Shown: positions 23,188-32,708 of the stretch, one piece after another | Position numbering within the stretch: the stretch's first letter is position 1 | Layout of the letters: each line of letters starts with the position of its first letter | Source: Vibrio alfacsensis | Lineage (GTDB): Bacteria > Pseudomonadota > Gammaproteobacteria > Enterobacterales > Vibrionaceae | Assembly: GCF_003544875.1 (NCBI RefSeq) | Contig: NZ_CP032093.1 | Coordinates: 1,302,001 to 1,366,000, forward strand | Reading direction: 5' to 3' | Length of the DNA stretch: 64,000 nucleotides | The notes under the pieces: generated by a model | Told to the model about the DNA's origin: nothing | Database searches by the model: none | The model's input: the letters and a program-made list of their open reading frames with translations, nothing else | Translations under genes and position numbers: made by a program

Positions 23188-23580
23188 TTAGTGGTACTTA
23201 TTCACTCTGCCTTCGACGAAAAAGACTTCACACTGATAACGTTGAGCAATATTACGAAGCATTGACTGATTCATTGGTGCAATCTTACTTGATGCGACAA
23301 CGGCACTTGCATTGCCAGAACGAATCGCCTTGATGACGATTTCAACTTCAGAAAGTTGCTGAGATGGTTTCATTTGAATGATGTTTTGACAGCGAATATT
23401 AGAACCAGCAAGTTGTTCAAAATCAGGGCGAGGGCACTCAGACGTAAACAAGATCCATTGTTTTTGTTGAGACAACACGGCCAACTTAGAAAGAAGTTGG
23501 TCAGACACATCCATAGGTTGCGTTGTTTGCGCCAATACGTTGTAGCGTGAGTATGTATGAGATTGACTTTGTAACTGCAT
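23188..23580 (-). CDS. sulA: SulA-like cell-division inhibitor, SOS-regulated
   Basis: The product is 130 residues with the SulA/ImuA-like RecA-fold core: KQWILFTSECPRPDFEQLAGSN, then VVIKAIRSGNASAVVAS-like beta/alpha pattern. SulA blocks FtsZ polymerisation during the SOS response. The gene is preceded, 22 bp before its start, by a textbook LexA box, which strongly supports SOS control and the assignment despite moderate sequence divergence. It has its own terminator. Confidence 0.8.
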   Translation of the reverse strand: MQLQSQSHTYSRYNVLAQTTQPMDVSDQLLSKLAVLSQQKQWILFTSECPRPDFEQLAGSNIRCQNIIQMKPSQQLSEVEIVIKAIRSGNASAVVASSKIAPMNQSMLRNIAQRYQCEVFFVEGRVNKYH

Positions 23581-23601
23581 CTTACTGCTCCTTTATACAT
23601 G

Positions 23602-23617
23602 CTGTATGCATATACAG
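23602..23617 (-). promoter_or_regulatory. LexA (SOS) box
   Basis: CTGTATGCATATACAG is a perfect 16-bp match to the CTGT-N8-ACAG LexA consensus with AT-rich centre, directly upstream of the SulA-like gene. Confidence 0.92.
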
Positions 23618-23804
23618 TAGTTTGTTTTTGGAAAGTGATCAACACATTTTTATGAGTGTAAGAGCGTATATAGATACGGAAAGTTACATTAATTTATATT
23701 AAATTAATGAAATTAAAGGTTATTTTTCAATTTTGTGCTAGGTGAGAGAACAGGGAAATGTGAAGTGAGCGGCATATAAGAGGTAAAAGTCATCAATGAT
23801 AATG

Positions 23805-23843
23805 ACTGTATATACAGGTGTTCAGTACTGTTCATACAGTACT
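23805..23843. promoter_or_regulatory. Two short palindromes of unknown role in the sulA upstream region
   Basis: CTGTATATACAG is followed closely by AGTACTG-TTCATA-CAGTACT, a perfect 7-bp inverted repeat. They share CTGT/ACAG ends with LexA boxes but have 4-bp spacing instead of 8. The rest of the 380-bp gap 23581-23960 shows no gene. Confidence 0.4.
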
Positions 23844-23906
23844 AAAAGGCTAAGTGCTGGATAGCTAAATCGAGCTAAATAAGCCCTTTGGGTATAAGTG
23901 GCATCA

Positions 23907-23934
23907 AAAAAGCGTCTTAGAAAAGACGCCTTTG
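23907..23934 (-). terminator. Terminator of the 61-aa zinc-ribbon gene
   Basis: The minus-strand stem GGCGTCTT / AAGACGC with a TTCT loop is followed by TTTTTT. Confidence 0.85.
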
Positions 23935-23960
23935 AAAATCAGTTCCGTTGATTTTTTTGT

Positions 23961-24146
23961 TTAGCCTAATTGCTGTGCCATGCGTTCGCGCATTTTCATT
24001 TCGCCTTGGTTGAAAAGGCGTACATCGATTTTTGCAATGTCGTAGCAAGATTCGCAAGAACGATTAAATTTACCATCGAGGTAATCATGACGAGCAACAA
24101 AACTAGGTTTTTTGCACCAGTCGCAGGTGCCTTCTTCTGTGAACAT
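23961..24146 (-). CDS. Small zinc-ribbon protein (61 aa)
   Basis: The product is 61 residues with two CxxC pairs (CDWCKK and CESCYD), suggesting a single zinc site. The frame is open from a GTG five codons upstream, but that GTG lies in the ribosome site: GGGGAG precedes the ATG at 24146 by 7 bp, so the shorter form is right. Function unknown; it has its own promoter space and terminator. Confidence 0.7.
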   Translation of the reverse strand: MFTEEGTCDWCKKPSFVARHDYLDGKFNRSCESCYDIAKIDVRLFNQGEMKMRERMAQQLG

Positions 24147-24321
24147 TGATTTTCTCCCCACCTACATGAATTTGAGTCGCTAGGTGTTATTTTTCGCGAC
24201 TATTATGACATAGAAATCATATTGAAGTTAAATGTCTGTTAATTCGTTTGAGAGCGAGATCGATTGCGAGCCTTTGATTTCAGGAAATAAGATGCCCAAA
24301 TAGAAGCTATAGAGTGATTAT

Positions 24322-25295
24322 TTACTGTTTTGTAACATTTTGTGAGATTACGTTGAAAGCGTGATTTAAACGTTTCATTTCTTCCTCAGAGCCTCGCGAA
24401 TCAGGGTGATAGAGTTTTGACAATTGTCTGTAGCGCAGTTTCAGTGCTTTACTGTCAGGGATTGAGTGAGGAGTATAGCCAAATGTTGCACAAGCAATGG
24501 CTAAGGTTTGACTCTCTGACTGGCTTTTAATTTTTTAAACTCTTTGAAGACTTTTTCTAGCTGACGTTTGAGCTGTTTGTTTGTAAATTGAAGCTCATTT
24601 ACTTGTGTTTGTAGGCGTTGAGATTCTGACACATTGTTTACGGTATCTGCTTTCGTTTTTATGGTGTGTCTACGATATGCACCAAACCCAAGTAATATAA
24701 CAAAGATGATCCCTGTTAAGGTGTACCATTCGTAATGAGTGTCGGTGTTCTGCTTCGGTTGATGTTCAACTTTTTTACGCATTTCTTCGTCTGTGGCTTC
24801 TTTATCGAGCGTTACGATTTCTGAGAGTTGCTTGGCGCGAAGTTGATTGAAGCGTTGCTCCAAGAATTGATTGTAAGCCTGCTCGGCTTTAGGGTTTTTA
24901 AGTGCTGCGAGTTGATACCATGCTTCGATGAGATCTGCATTGGACACATCGGTCTGATGATGCTCGACAAAATTAGCTAAGAGAAATCCACTATCTTGTG
25001 GGTCATTGAGCGCAACAGATGTAAACCAGTAAACCGCTTGGGTAAAATCCACACGCCCAGTAAGCCCGCGAGCGTAATCTTCTGCCAATTGTTTTTGTGC
25101 GGGTATAAAGCCTTGATGGGCAGATTGCTCTAGCCAATATCGAACATCAGGGCGAGAGGCGGATTCATTCGTTAAGGCGAGCGACTGTGCCAGTTCAAAT
25201 TGCGCTTTAGGTTGAGTAGGTGTTTGAGTTGCAAATGCGCTGTACGATACGCAAACGCTAAAAATAAGGCTACAAGCAGTGGTTTTGAACGACAT
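24322..25295 (-). pseudogene. Sel1-repeat/TM/J-domain protein, frameshifted
   Basis: The product begins with a signal peptide (TTACSLIFSVCVSYSAFA), then Sel1-like repeats (DVRYWLEQSAHQGFIPAQKQL, with AEDYARGLTGRVDFTQAVYW), a TM segment (YTLTGIIFVILLGFGAY) and a coiled coil. The first frame stops at 24501. In the next frame a clear J-domain follows (KLRYRQLSKLYHPDSRGSEE, with the HPD motif) and ends at 24322. Adding one A to the minus-strand A6 tract (T6 at 24531-24536) fuses them as EFKKIKSQSESQTLAIA. The intact protein would hold periplasmic Sel1 repeats and a cytoplasmic DnaJ-type domain that recruits DnaK. The break is a one-base homopolymer loss. Confidence 0.7.
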
Positions 25296-25303
25296 TGTGT
25301 GTC

Positions 25304-25328
25304 AGGTCTAGCGAAAGTCGCTAGACCT
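25304..25328. promoter_or_regulatory. Perfect 25-nt hairpin just upstream of the Sel1/J-domain gene
   Basis: AGGTCTAGCGA-AAG-TCGCTAGACCT has 11-bp arms and a 3-nt loop. On the minus strand it ends 8 bp before the ATG at 25295, and no T run follows, so it is not a typical terminator. Confidence 0.55.
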
Positions 25329-25369
25329 GCTCCGATAATATGATCTATTACCGATATGGTGCTACCAAA

Positions 25370-26038
25370 TTACTTCAGTGGCAAGATCTGGATTTCAACA
25401 CGACGGTTGCAAGCACGACCTTCTGATGTTTGGTTTGAACACAGTGGGTTACGCTCACCGTAGCCACGAGCAATCGCGCGACCTGGTGCAACGTTTTGTG
25501 ACACTAAGAATTGACGTACAGACTCTGCGCGGCGCTCAGAGAGTGTTTGGTTGTATGAATCGCTACCAGTGCTGTCCGTGTAGCCATCAATTACTAGGCT
25601 TGTGTCTGGGTACTCAACGAGGATACGAGCCACACCACGTAGTGTATTGTGGATACCTGCGTCTAGTTGGTAAGAGCTTGAAGAGAAGCCAATGCCGTTT
25701 TCCATACGAAGTAGCAGCTGGTTTTCACCAACGCGCTCAACCTGTACACCAGAGTTAAGCAATGCACGACGAAGTTCTGCTTCTTGTTGATCGAAGTAGT
25801 AACCGACACCAGCACCAGTTGCACCACCAGCAGCGGCACCAATTAGCGCGTGTTTACGTCGTTCTTTTGCATTGTCACCCGTCGCAAGACCAATTGCTGC
25901 ACCAGCGATAGCACCGATCAGAGCGCCTTGCGTCGTTGAATTCGTTTCGTACTCGCCCGTTGTGGCATTTTGACGTTGAGTGGCTTGACAGCCAGTAAGA
26001 GCAAGCACTAACGCAAGTGCGATAGACATCTTTTTCAA
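25370..26038 (-). CDS. OmpA-family lipoprotein (YiaD-like)
   Basis: The product is about 222 residues: lipoprotein signal with lipobox LTGC (ALALVLALTGCQ), glycine-zipper segment (ALIGAIAGAAIGLATGD and GAAAGGATGAGVGYYFD), and a C-terminal OmpA-like peptidoglycan-binding domain (VIDGYTDSTGSDSYNQTLSE, RAESVRQFL, GYGERNP). It should sit in the outer membrane and contact peptidoglycan. The start is taken as the TTG at 26038, nine bases after a GGAG; an in-frame ATG lies three codons further and the frame is open upstream to 26080. Confidence 0.88.
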   Translation of the reverse strand: MKKMSIALALVLALTGCQATQRQNATTGEYETNSTTQGALIGAIAGAAIGLATGDNAKERRKHALIGAAAGGATGAGVGYYFDQQEAELRRALLNSGVQVERVGENQLLLRMENGIGFSSSSYQLDAGIHNTLRGVARILVEYPDTSLVIDGYTDSTGSDSYNQTLSERRAESVRQFLVSQNVAPGRAIARGYGERNPLCSNQTSEGRACNRRVEIQILPLK

Positions 26039-26188
26039 GGGAAAATCTCCGTATAAAATTGAGGCGCAAATGCGCCTCACAAAGTGATTCGAATTATGGA
26101 GTAGGTGTTATTGATATTTGTTATGCGAACGTCAGATTGATAAGCGTGTTGTAAGCTTTTCATCTTGTTGGCGAAGTTGTAACCAAAA

Positions 26189-26890
26189 TTATGATTGGTT
26201 TGTAGTATCACCTAACATTTTTCTCGCTTGTGCGCCGCCAACCCCACGGTTTACCGACACCTTGCGACCTTTTTTTAAGCCAACTTCGTAATCTTCGGTC
26301 AGATTTTTCATCGCTTCTTTGAGTTGTTTCTTGAACGTTTCACGATCAATATTCTTGAACTCTTTATCTATGTAATTATTGATTTTGTTTGCTGACTCTT
26401 CATCAGGTGAGATCACCGGTAGCTTTTCTAGCGCACCCTCGACCCAACCTGAAACATAAGAGTTTACGCGGCGAGTGACTTCGAGCGAAGAGGTACCAGA
26501 GCCTGCAAAACTATTTCGAAATTGGCCAGTACTTTCATTTAGCTCGCGATAGATGATATCAAAAGCGAAAGCAGCGAAAATTGCGCGGTCTGCCTCACCG
26601 ATAAATTCAACACGTTTAAGCCCTTTGTGATTCAATAGTACGGCTTCAACACCAAATTTAGTGTTAATGCCTCGAATCACGCGCAATAGTGTAGAGCTGA
26701 TATTGGCTGGCAACAGATGTGAGGATTGAGTCTTACCCATTTTGATAAACTCAATATCATCTTTGTCTAAGCCATATTTGAGCATGAGGTTGTGCGCCAT
26801 TTTTATAGCGTTAGCAGCTTCATTCACATTGGCGGAGTTGCCCAGTTCTAAACACTTGGCAATTTTTTTCAGAGCTTTTTGTTTATCCAT
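26189..26890 (-). CDS. DUF2786 protein
   Basis: The product is 233 residues. The N-terminal about 40 residues (ALKKIAKCLELGNSANVNEA, then AHNLMLKYGLD) are the DUF2786 domain, followed by a longer alpha-helical domain typical of this family. Function unknown; such proteins are often phage- or island-associated, but this one sits in a core context. Confidence 0.8.
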   Translation of the reverse strand: MDKQKALKKIAKCLELGNSANVNEAANAIKMAHNLMLKYGLDKDDIEFIKMGKTQSSHLLPANISSTLLRVIRGINTKFGVEAVLLNHKGLKRVEFIGEADRAIFAAFAFDIIYRELNESTGQFRNSFAGSGTSSLEVTRRVNSYVSGWVEGALEKLPVISPDEESANKINNYIDKEFKNIDRETFKKQLKEAMKNLTEDYEVGLKKGRKVSVNRGVGGAQARKMLGDTTNQS

Positions 26891-26979
26891 CGACGACCAG
26901 TCATGAGTACCAAAATTTAAGAAGTCGGATATATTACCTTTTTTGGCTCAAAAACGAAACAAGGGGCGTGAGGGGAATA

Positions 26980-27014
26980 GGAAAAGAAAAAACAAACCCC
27001 TTATGGAAAGGGGC
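26980..27014 (-). terminator. Terminator of the DUF3334 gene
   Basis: The minus-strand stem CCCCTTTCCATAAGGGG is followed by TTTGTTTTTTC. Confidence 0.85.
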
Positions 27015-27042
27015 TTGAGGAGGGTTATGTTCTTTAAAAAAG

Positions 27043-27732
27043 TTACAGACCGAGTTGGTCAAGTAGATCATCCGCTTCGTTTTTAGTGCTTACTGTACTC
27101 GCTGTGCTTTTTTCCATGCTTTTGCGTGTTGCTTCTAAAATGTCATCTGGGTTTTCATCTTCGACCACGTCAAACTCTTCAAGTTGGATGAATTCCGTTT
27201 TATCCATAGCCAGTTCTAGATAGAAAATGTTGTTGTTTTCTGTTGAGAATGTCACGCGACGTGCCTGAGGGCGATCTAAGTTGGTATCCACTTGCAATAT
27301 GACTTGTTTATTAAGCGCAAGCATTTTTGGTTGGTTTTGTGTGATATTGGTTTGCAGTTCTTTGCGTATCTTATTCGTGAAGTTACCAACCAATTGATTC
27401 ATCAGTTCACCAAGGACATCGCCAACTTCATCAGAAGTATGTGAGATCGCAAGCTCTTCTTCAGGCATGCCCATGTTGCGCATGTAGTTGGTATAGATCT
27501 CAAGTGCCGCTTTTGCTGTGAAGTTAATAACAACAAGCCCGGTAAAACCGCCATCAAACAAGACAAAGCAACCAAAGTCAGGCTTTAAGCTCGTTTTATT
27601 GATCTTTTGCACCATTGCCGAGTAGTTAATTTGAGAAGACGTAGCCGAAGTAAGAACACTTGAGACGGATTTGCATAATTTTAGGAGGATATCTTCGGTT
27701 GTGACGACTTTATTTTTATTATTAGAGCTCAT
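27043..27732 (-). CDS. DUF3334 protein, CheX/CheC-like fold
   Basis: The product is 229 residues of the DUF3334 family found in Vibrio and relatives. The central part (FVLFDGGFTGLVVINFTAKAA, then SHTSDEVGDVLGELMNQLVGN) carries the ExxN-like helix seen in CheX/CheC-type phosphatases and related proteins. A chemotaxis or signalling role is plausible but unproven. The acidic C-terminal tail (DDILEATRKS and EADDLLDQLGL) is typical of the family. Confidence 0.8.
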   Translation of the reverse strand: MSSNNKNKVVTTEDILLKLCKSVSSVLTSATSSQINYSAMVQKINKTSLKPDFGCFVLFDGGFTGLVVINFTAKAALEIYTNYMRNMGMPEEELAISHTSDEVGDVLGELMNQLVGNFTNKIRKELQTNITQNQPKMLALNKQVILQVDTNLDRPQARRVTFSTENNNIFYLELAMDKTEFIQLEEFDVVEDENPDDILEATRKSMEKSTASTVSTKNEADDLLDQLGL

Positions 27733-27972
27733 TATAAAAGGCGATTTATCCCTAAATGTAAGGCATTCGACCTAAAGAAATAAAGCATAAGTTCATATCT
27801 TCTATTGAGATTCTGATTTGAACGCTTTTTTAAATGTTGTAAAGTGAGGGAATTCAAAGAATATGACTCCATTCACGTTGTTTACTTGCTCTTTGAACAG
27901 GATGCAATGTGAATGATTAAGAATTAGATAACCCGCAGCTGATCGGATCAGCGCAGTAGGGGCAGGAAGCAA

Positions 27973-30900
27973 ATGTTACCAAGATTACACTCGCAAACGG
28001 ATGTTGATCCTCTTGTTCTTCGTTTTCTTAAAGAACTTGAACACGCCGGGTTTACTGGCGATATCGAGAGCCAATATTCCAGTCGTCTTGCGGTTGCCAC
28101 TGATAACAGTGTCTATCAGCAATTACCTCAAGCAGTGGTTCATCCTCGAACCACACAAGATGTCTCTCTCATCGGTAAACTCAGCAATAAGGAAGAATAC
28201 GAACGCATTACGTTTTCTCCTAGAGGTGGTGGTACTGGCACAAATGGCCAATCGCTCACTAAAGGTATTGTGGTTGATCTGTCTCGTCACATGAACAGAG
28301 TTCTAGAAGTGAACGAACAAGAGGGATGGGTGCGTGTTCAGACCGGGGTCGTGAAAGACCAACTGAATGATGCCATTCGTCCTTATGGTTATTTTTTCTC
28401 TCCAGACTTATCGACAAGTAACCGCGCTACCATTGGTGGCATGATCAACACGGACGCTTCAGGTCAAGGCTCATTGAAATACGGAAAAACGTCCGATCAC
28501 GTACTTTCGCTTCAAGCGGTGTTTGCTGATGGTTCAATTTTAGAGTCAGATCTTTCTCACGGATTACCAAACGAGGGTGAATTTGCAGATACCGCCATTC
28601 GGGTCACAGAGTCGGTTTGCCGAGAAAAGCGTCAGCAAATCAATGATAAATTCCCCCTTCTAAATCGTTTTTTAACTGGTTATGACTTAAAGAACGCTTA
28701 TGATGAAGAGCAAGACCGTTTCGATATTACCCGAGTGCTGTGTGGGGCTGAGGGGTCATTGGCATTCATTACTGAAGCCAAATTGAACCTAACGCGTATT
28801 CCTAAAGCCCGTACCTTGGTTAACGTAAAATACAATAGTTTTGATTCAGCGCTGCGTAATGCACCATTTATGGTTCAGGCGAATGCGTTATCGGTTGAAA
28901 CGGTGGATTCAAAAGTTCTTAATCTCGCTAAGCAAGACATTGTTTGGCATACCGTCAGCGACTTAATCACCGATGTTCCAGACAAAGAGATGCTTGGCAT
29001 TAACATGGTGGAATACGCGGGTCAGGATGAAGAAGGAGTGGCGTCTCAAGTCGCCTATCTGACGGCCAAGCTAGACGACATGTTAGAAACGGAAGAAGCT
29101 GGCATCATTGGCTATCAAGTGTGCAGTGATGTAGCAAGCATCGGGCGTATCTATAACATGCGTAAAAAAGCGGTGGGTCTACTTGGCGCGGCAAAAGGTC
29201 GCGCAAAACCCGTCGCATTTGCTGAAGATACTTGCGTACCACCAGAAAACTTGGCTGATTTTATTGTTGAGTTTCGTGAGTTATTAGATGCAAAGTCTCT
29301 TAACTATGGCATGTTTGGTCACGTGGATGCTGGCGTACTTCATGTTCGTCCTGCATTGGATCTTTGTGATCCTCATCAAGAGGCGTTAATGCACGAAATT
29401 TCGGATGAGGTGGTTAAGCTTGTCGCGAAGTACGGTGGCTTAATGTGGGGTGAGCACGGAAAAGGATTTCGTTCAGAATACGGCCCAGAGTTCTTTGGCG
29501 AAGCGTTGTTTACCGAGTTAAGGCGCGTAAAAGCGGCTTTCGATCCACATAACAAAATGAATCCAGGTAAGATTTGTACACCACTCAATAGCGATGCGGA
29601 GCTGGTAAAGATAACCGACACCAAGCGCGGTTATTATGACCGACAGATAGACGTTCAAGTCCGTGATAGCTTTAAACAAGCGATGGAATGTAACGGTAAC
29701 GGTTTGTGTTTCAACTACGATACCAGTTCGCCAATGTGCCCTTCGATGAAAGTAACGGCAGACCGTCGTCACTCGCCAAAAGGGCGTGCGGGTTTAGTAC
29801 GCGAATGGCTACGCCAGCTCACGGAGCAAGGCATCGATATCCTCGACTTAGAGCAACAAACGCTGGAAAACAAAACCTCTGTTAAAACAATGATTGATCG
29901 TGTTCGTCATTCGATCAATCGTCGCCATGAATACGATTTCTCACATGAAGTTTATGAGGCGATGAATGGCTGTTTAGCGTGTAAGGCGTGTGCAAGTCAG
30001 TGCCCGATTAAAGTCGATGTGCCGAGCTTTCGTTCTCGTTTCCTTAATATTTACCACTCACGCTATCAACGCCCAGCGAAAGATTACTTGGTATCAAACA
30101 TTGAGTCGATGTTGCCATTGATGGCGAAAGCACCAAGTGTAGTGAATGGGGTATTAAAGCAATCTTGGGTACAGAGCTTAACGGCCTCGGCAGTGGGTTA
30201 CGTGGATGCTCCTTTATTGTCTGTACCGACGCTAAAGCAGCGCGTAGACAGTTTAACGACAGCTTATGACTTGCAAGCACTAAGTGGCTTATCAAGCGAA
30301 GACAAACAAAACCATGTGTTGATTGTTCAAGACCCATTTACCAGTTACTACGATGCTGATGTTGTGGAAGACTTTATTAAGCTCGTTAAAAAGCTGGGTA
30401 TGAATCCTGTTCTTCTGCCGTTTAAACCTAATGGTAAAGCACAACATATTAAAGGGTTCCTACGCCAGTTTAAGAATACGGCGCAAGATACGGCAAAATT
30501 TTTAGAAATGGTGGCGGATTTAGATATCCCTATGGTTGGGGTTGATCCTGCATTGGTGCTTTGTTATCGCGATGAGTATGAGGAAATCCTAGGAAGTAAA
30601 CGCGGAAAGTTTGACGTATTGACCGCGCATGAGTGGTTATACCCAAGATTGAGCGAGTTCACCGCTATTGAGTCTGGTGAAGCAACGCCCTGGTATTTAT
30701 TTGCGCACTGTACGGAAAAAACAAAGCTGCCGAACGCTGAAAAAGAGTGGGGCGCAATCTTTGCTCATTTCGGTGCAACGCTGAATACGGTTCCGGTTGG
30801 ATGTTGCGGTATGGCGGGGACCTTCGGGCATGAAGTGGATAAACTGTCTATGTCTCGTGATATCTATGATCTCAGTTGGAAGCCAAACTTGGATAAACTC

Positions 30901-31008
30901 GATGCTGAACGCTGCTTGATTACAGGTTATTCATGCCGAAGCCAAGTGAAGCGCTTTGAGAATGTAAAACCAAAGCACCCAGTCCAAGCATTGCTAACCT
31001 TGCTATAA
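27973..31008 (+). CDS. ydiJ: D-2-hydroxyglutarate dehydrogenase (FAD and Fe-S), YdiJ type
   Basis: The product is 1011 residues and aligns along its length with E. coli YdiJ. It has an FAD-binding domain (FSPRGGGTGTNGQ, GGMINTDASGQGS), an FAD-oxidase C domain (GMFGHVDAGVLHVRPALD), a ferredoxin-like domain with CNGNGLCFN, MCPS and CLACKACASQCPIK cluster ligands, and a C-terminal CCG-type domain (VGCCGMAGTFGHE, GYSCRSQ). It oxidises D-2-hydroxyglutarate to 2-oxoglutarate. GGAAG precedes the ATG. It is a single-gene unit. Confidence 0.93.
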   Translation: MLPRLHSQTDVDPLVLRFLKELEHAGFTGDIESQYSSRLAVATDNSVYQQLPQAVVHPRTTQDVSLIGKLSNKEEYERITFSPRGGGTGTNGQSLTKGIVVDLSRHMNRVLEVNEQEGWVRVQTGVVKDQLNDAIRPYGYFFSPDLSTSNRATIGGMINTDASGQGSLKYGKTSDHVLSLQAVFADGSILESDLSHGLPNEGEFADTAIRVTESVCREKRQQINDKFPLLNRFLTGYDLKNAYDEEQDRFDITRVLCGAEGSLAFITEAKLNLTRIPKARTLVNVKYNSFDSALRNAPFMVQANALSVETVDSKVLNLAKQDIVWHTVSDLITDVPDKEMLGINMVEYAGQDEEGVASQVAYLTAKLDDMLETEEAGIIGYQVCSDVASIGRIYNMRKKAVGLLGAAKGRAKPVAFAEDTCVPPENLADFIVEFRELLDAKSLNYGMFGHVDAGVLHVRPALDLCDPHQEALMHEISDEVVKLVAKYGGLMWGEHGKGFRSEYGPEFFGEALFTELRRVKAAFDPHNKMNPGKICTPLNSDAELVKITDTKRGYYDRQIDVQVRDSFKQAMECNGNGLCFNYDTSSPMCPSMKVTADRRHSPKGRAGLVREWLRQLTEQGIDILDLEQQTLENKTSVKTMIDRVRHSINRRHEYDFSHEVYEAMNGCLACKACASQCPIKVDVPSFRSRFLNIYHSRYQRPAKDYLVSNIESMLPLMAKAPSVVNGVLKQSWVQSLTASAVGYVDAPLLSVPTLKQRVDSLTTAYDLQALSGLSSEDKQNHVLIVQDPFTSYYDADVVEDFIKLVKKLGMNPVLLPFKPNGKAQHIKGFLRQFKNTAQDTAKFLEMVADLDIPMVGVDPALVLCYRDEYEEILGSKRGKFDVLTAHEWLYPRLSEFTAIESGEATPWYLFAHCTEKTKLPNAEKEWGAIFAHFGATLNTVPVGCCGMAGTFGHEVDKLSMSRDIYDLSWKPNLDKLDAERCLITGYSCRSQVKRFENVKPKHPVQALLTLL

Positions 31009-31016
31009 TACGTCTT

Positions 31017-31045
31017 GAAAGCCCAGTCTAACTGGGCTTTTTGTC
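31017..31045 (+). terminator. Terminator of ydiJ
   Basis: The stem AAAGCCCAGT / ACTGGGCTTT around CTA is followed by T residues. Confidence 0.9.
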
Positions 31046-31099
31046 ACTAACAGCTTGTCATACGACGATGAATGCGTTGATTTCATAAGGACATGAAAA

Positions 31100-31561
31100 T
31101 TGAAGAAACTTGAGCTAAAAGTCCCACCTGTTGCTTTGTTCTTGCTGGTGGTATTACTGATGTACGGCTTAAAAGAGATGATGCCGGGGCTAAAAATTAC
31201 CGTACCATTTGTGGGTTTTGTATCTATCGGGTTAGCATCGATTGCCATTTGTGTTGGTGTCGCGGGTGTTATGGAGTTTCGCAAAGCAAAAACGACGGTA
31301 AACCCTGTTAAACCAGAGTCTGCGTCGACAGTGGTTGATTCGGGCATTTTTTCTTATACACGTAATCCAATGTACGTTGCATTACTACTCGTCATCATTG
31401 CTTTAGGCTTATGGTGGCAACACTTGAGTGTGATTTTGTGTAGCGTATTGTTTGTCGCCTACATGAACCGGTTTCAAATTAAGCCTGAAGAACGCGCACT
31501 AGAAAGGTTGTTTGGAGAGGATTACGTCGATTACAAGAATCAGGTACGTCGATGGATTTAA
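31100..31561 (+). CDS. Isoprenylcysteine methyltransferase-like membrane protein
   Basis: The product is 153 residues with four hydrophobic segments and the signature YTRNPMYVALLL of the ICMT/PEMT-like methyltransferase superfamily, with the C-terminal EERALERLFGEDYVDYKNQVRRW. Such bacterial proteins methylate small or lipid substrates; the actual substrate is unknown. The start is a TTG ten bases after AAGGA; a nearby ATG is out of frame. Confidence 0.82.
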   Translation: MKKLELKVPPVALFLLVVLLMYGLKEMMPGLKITVPFVGFVSIGLASIAICVGVAGVMEFRKAKTTVNPVKPESASTVVDSGIFSYTRNPMYVALLLVIIALGLWWQHLSVILCSVLFVAYMNRFQIKPEERALERLFGEDYVDYKNQVRRWI

Positions 31562-31585
31562 CGAGGCTTATAAGAATAAAAGCAA

Positions 31586-31621
31586 TAAAATAGCCCAGCA
31601 GAGATGCTGGGCTATTTTTAT
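31586..31621. terminator. Bidirectional terminator
   Basis: AATAGCCCAGCA / TGCTGGGCTATT with a short loop has an A run on the left and a T run on the right, serving the two convergent genes. Confidence 0.85.
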
Positions 31622-31631
31622 TTTTGCAGCG

Positions 31632-32358
31632 TTAAGCCGCTTTAGCGAACTTTGCTAGGAATGCATCCTTACGTTCATGAAAACGCTGTACAAGGTCGTC
31701 AACTGCGTCTTGGTCATAAGGTTTAAGGCCACTTGCGACCATTCGTTTGATGCCTTTACCCACAATTTCGCCGTCTTGTTTAAAGGCAAAGTTGAGTGTT
31801 ACGATACCACGTTTGCCTTCAACATCGAAAGTCGCACCCGTAAAATCCACTTCTGGATGAGTGAGGTCTAGACGGCAGAACTCTACTTCCATGCTTTCGT
31901 AGATAACAAGAGGGCGCTGGCAGTTGATCATCATTTGTTTCTCTTCCATCAGAGGAACCATGATGTGAGGGAAGTTCATCCCTGAGAATTGAACGTAGTT
32001 TGTCACTACATGTTCAATAAATGCTGGGTCATGGTTAGTTTCACGCTTCACGAGACATGCGTAAGTATTCTTTGCCTGCTTCGTCGATGACTGCACTTTC
32101 TTTCTCACATTTATTTTCAATGTGAAGTGCAACACCATCGTTCACCATTCCAGAGAAGTTAAAACGCATCTTTTGGCTGATTCCCTCTTTGCTCAGTAGA
32201 ACCGCAAAAAGTAGGTCGCCTGGTACACAAAAGCGTTTATTGTCTTCGTCATGAATAGGGTTGTAATCACCAGCAACGCGCTTAGCAAAGTGACTTGCCT
32301 GCTCGCGAGTGAACTGAAATTGGTGATTAGTGTTTGAAAAATAAGGTGTTAGAAACAT
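31632..32358 (-). pseudogene. DUF3581 protein, frameshifted
   Basis: The product is about 241 residues in two frames. The N-terminal part (FTREQASHFAKRVAGDYNPIHDED, split here as FTREQASHFAKRV and AGDYNPIHDED) is a MaoC/hotdog-like start; the C-terminal part (NYVQFSGMNFPHIMVPL) completes the DUF3581 family found in Vibrio. One extra base near 32043 breaks the frame; dropping it gives YLRMSREAETNHDPAFIE. The start at 32358 is the ATG of MFLTPYFSN. Hotdog folds usually bind acyl-CoA; no function is known for this family. The indel may be artefactual. Confidence 0.7.
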
Positions 32359-32708
32359 AATTTTTACGTAGTAACCGAAACTGTCAGAGATTATATGCGA
32401 ATATCTGTGTAGCAATGGTCCATCCAGTGAAACCTTCACTGTATCTTAACAATGAAACGATAATGCAAAGGAATAAAGTGTCCAAAAGGACGCTCTTACC
32501 TCGTATTGTTCAATATATTAATAAATCAACAAGTTATACCCATCACAGTAAGTAAGTTATCAGAGTCCGTGCAGAAAAAACATGGGGGCTCCTTTTTAAT
32601 TGGGTAGTTCGATACGTAAGAGACAGTAAAGGCTCCAGCGAGGAGCCTTTATATTTCACCAAACCTTTTGTATTTCGTGGATCCTTTTGTCTTAGAGGCT
32701 TGGACGAC
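32359..32708. other. Intergenic region with the hutH terminator
   Basis: This 350-bp gap lies between hutH (ending on the right) and the DUF3581 gene start. It carries the hutH terminator at 32629-32650 and presumably the DUF3581 promoter. No gene seen. Confidence 0.5.
32629..32650 (-). terminator. Terminator of the hut operon
   Basis: The minus-strand stem AAGGCTCC / GGAGCCTT around TCGCT lies 60 bp after the hutH stop; the T run is weak. Confidence 0.65.

Noticed and set aside
23806..23843. Additional LexA boxes
   Set aside because: The CTGT/ACAG ends are 4 bp apart instead of 8, so they do not fit the LexA consensus.
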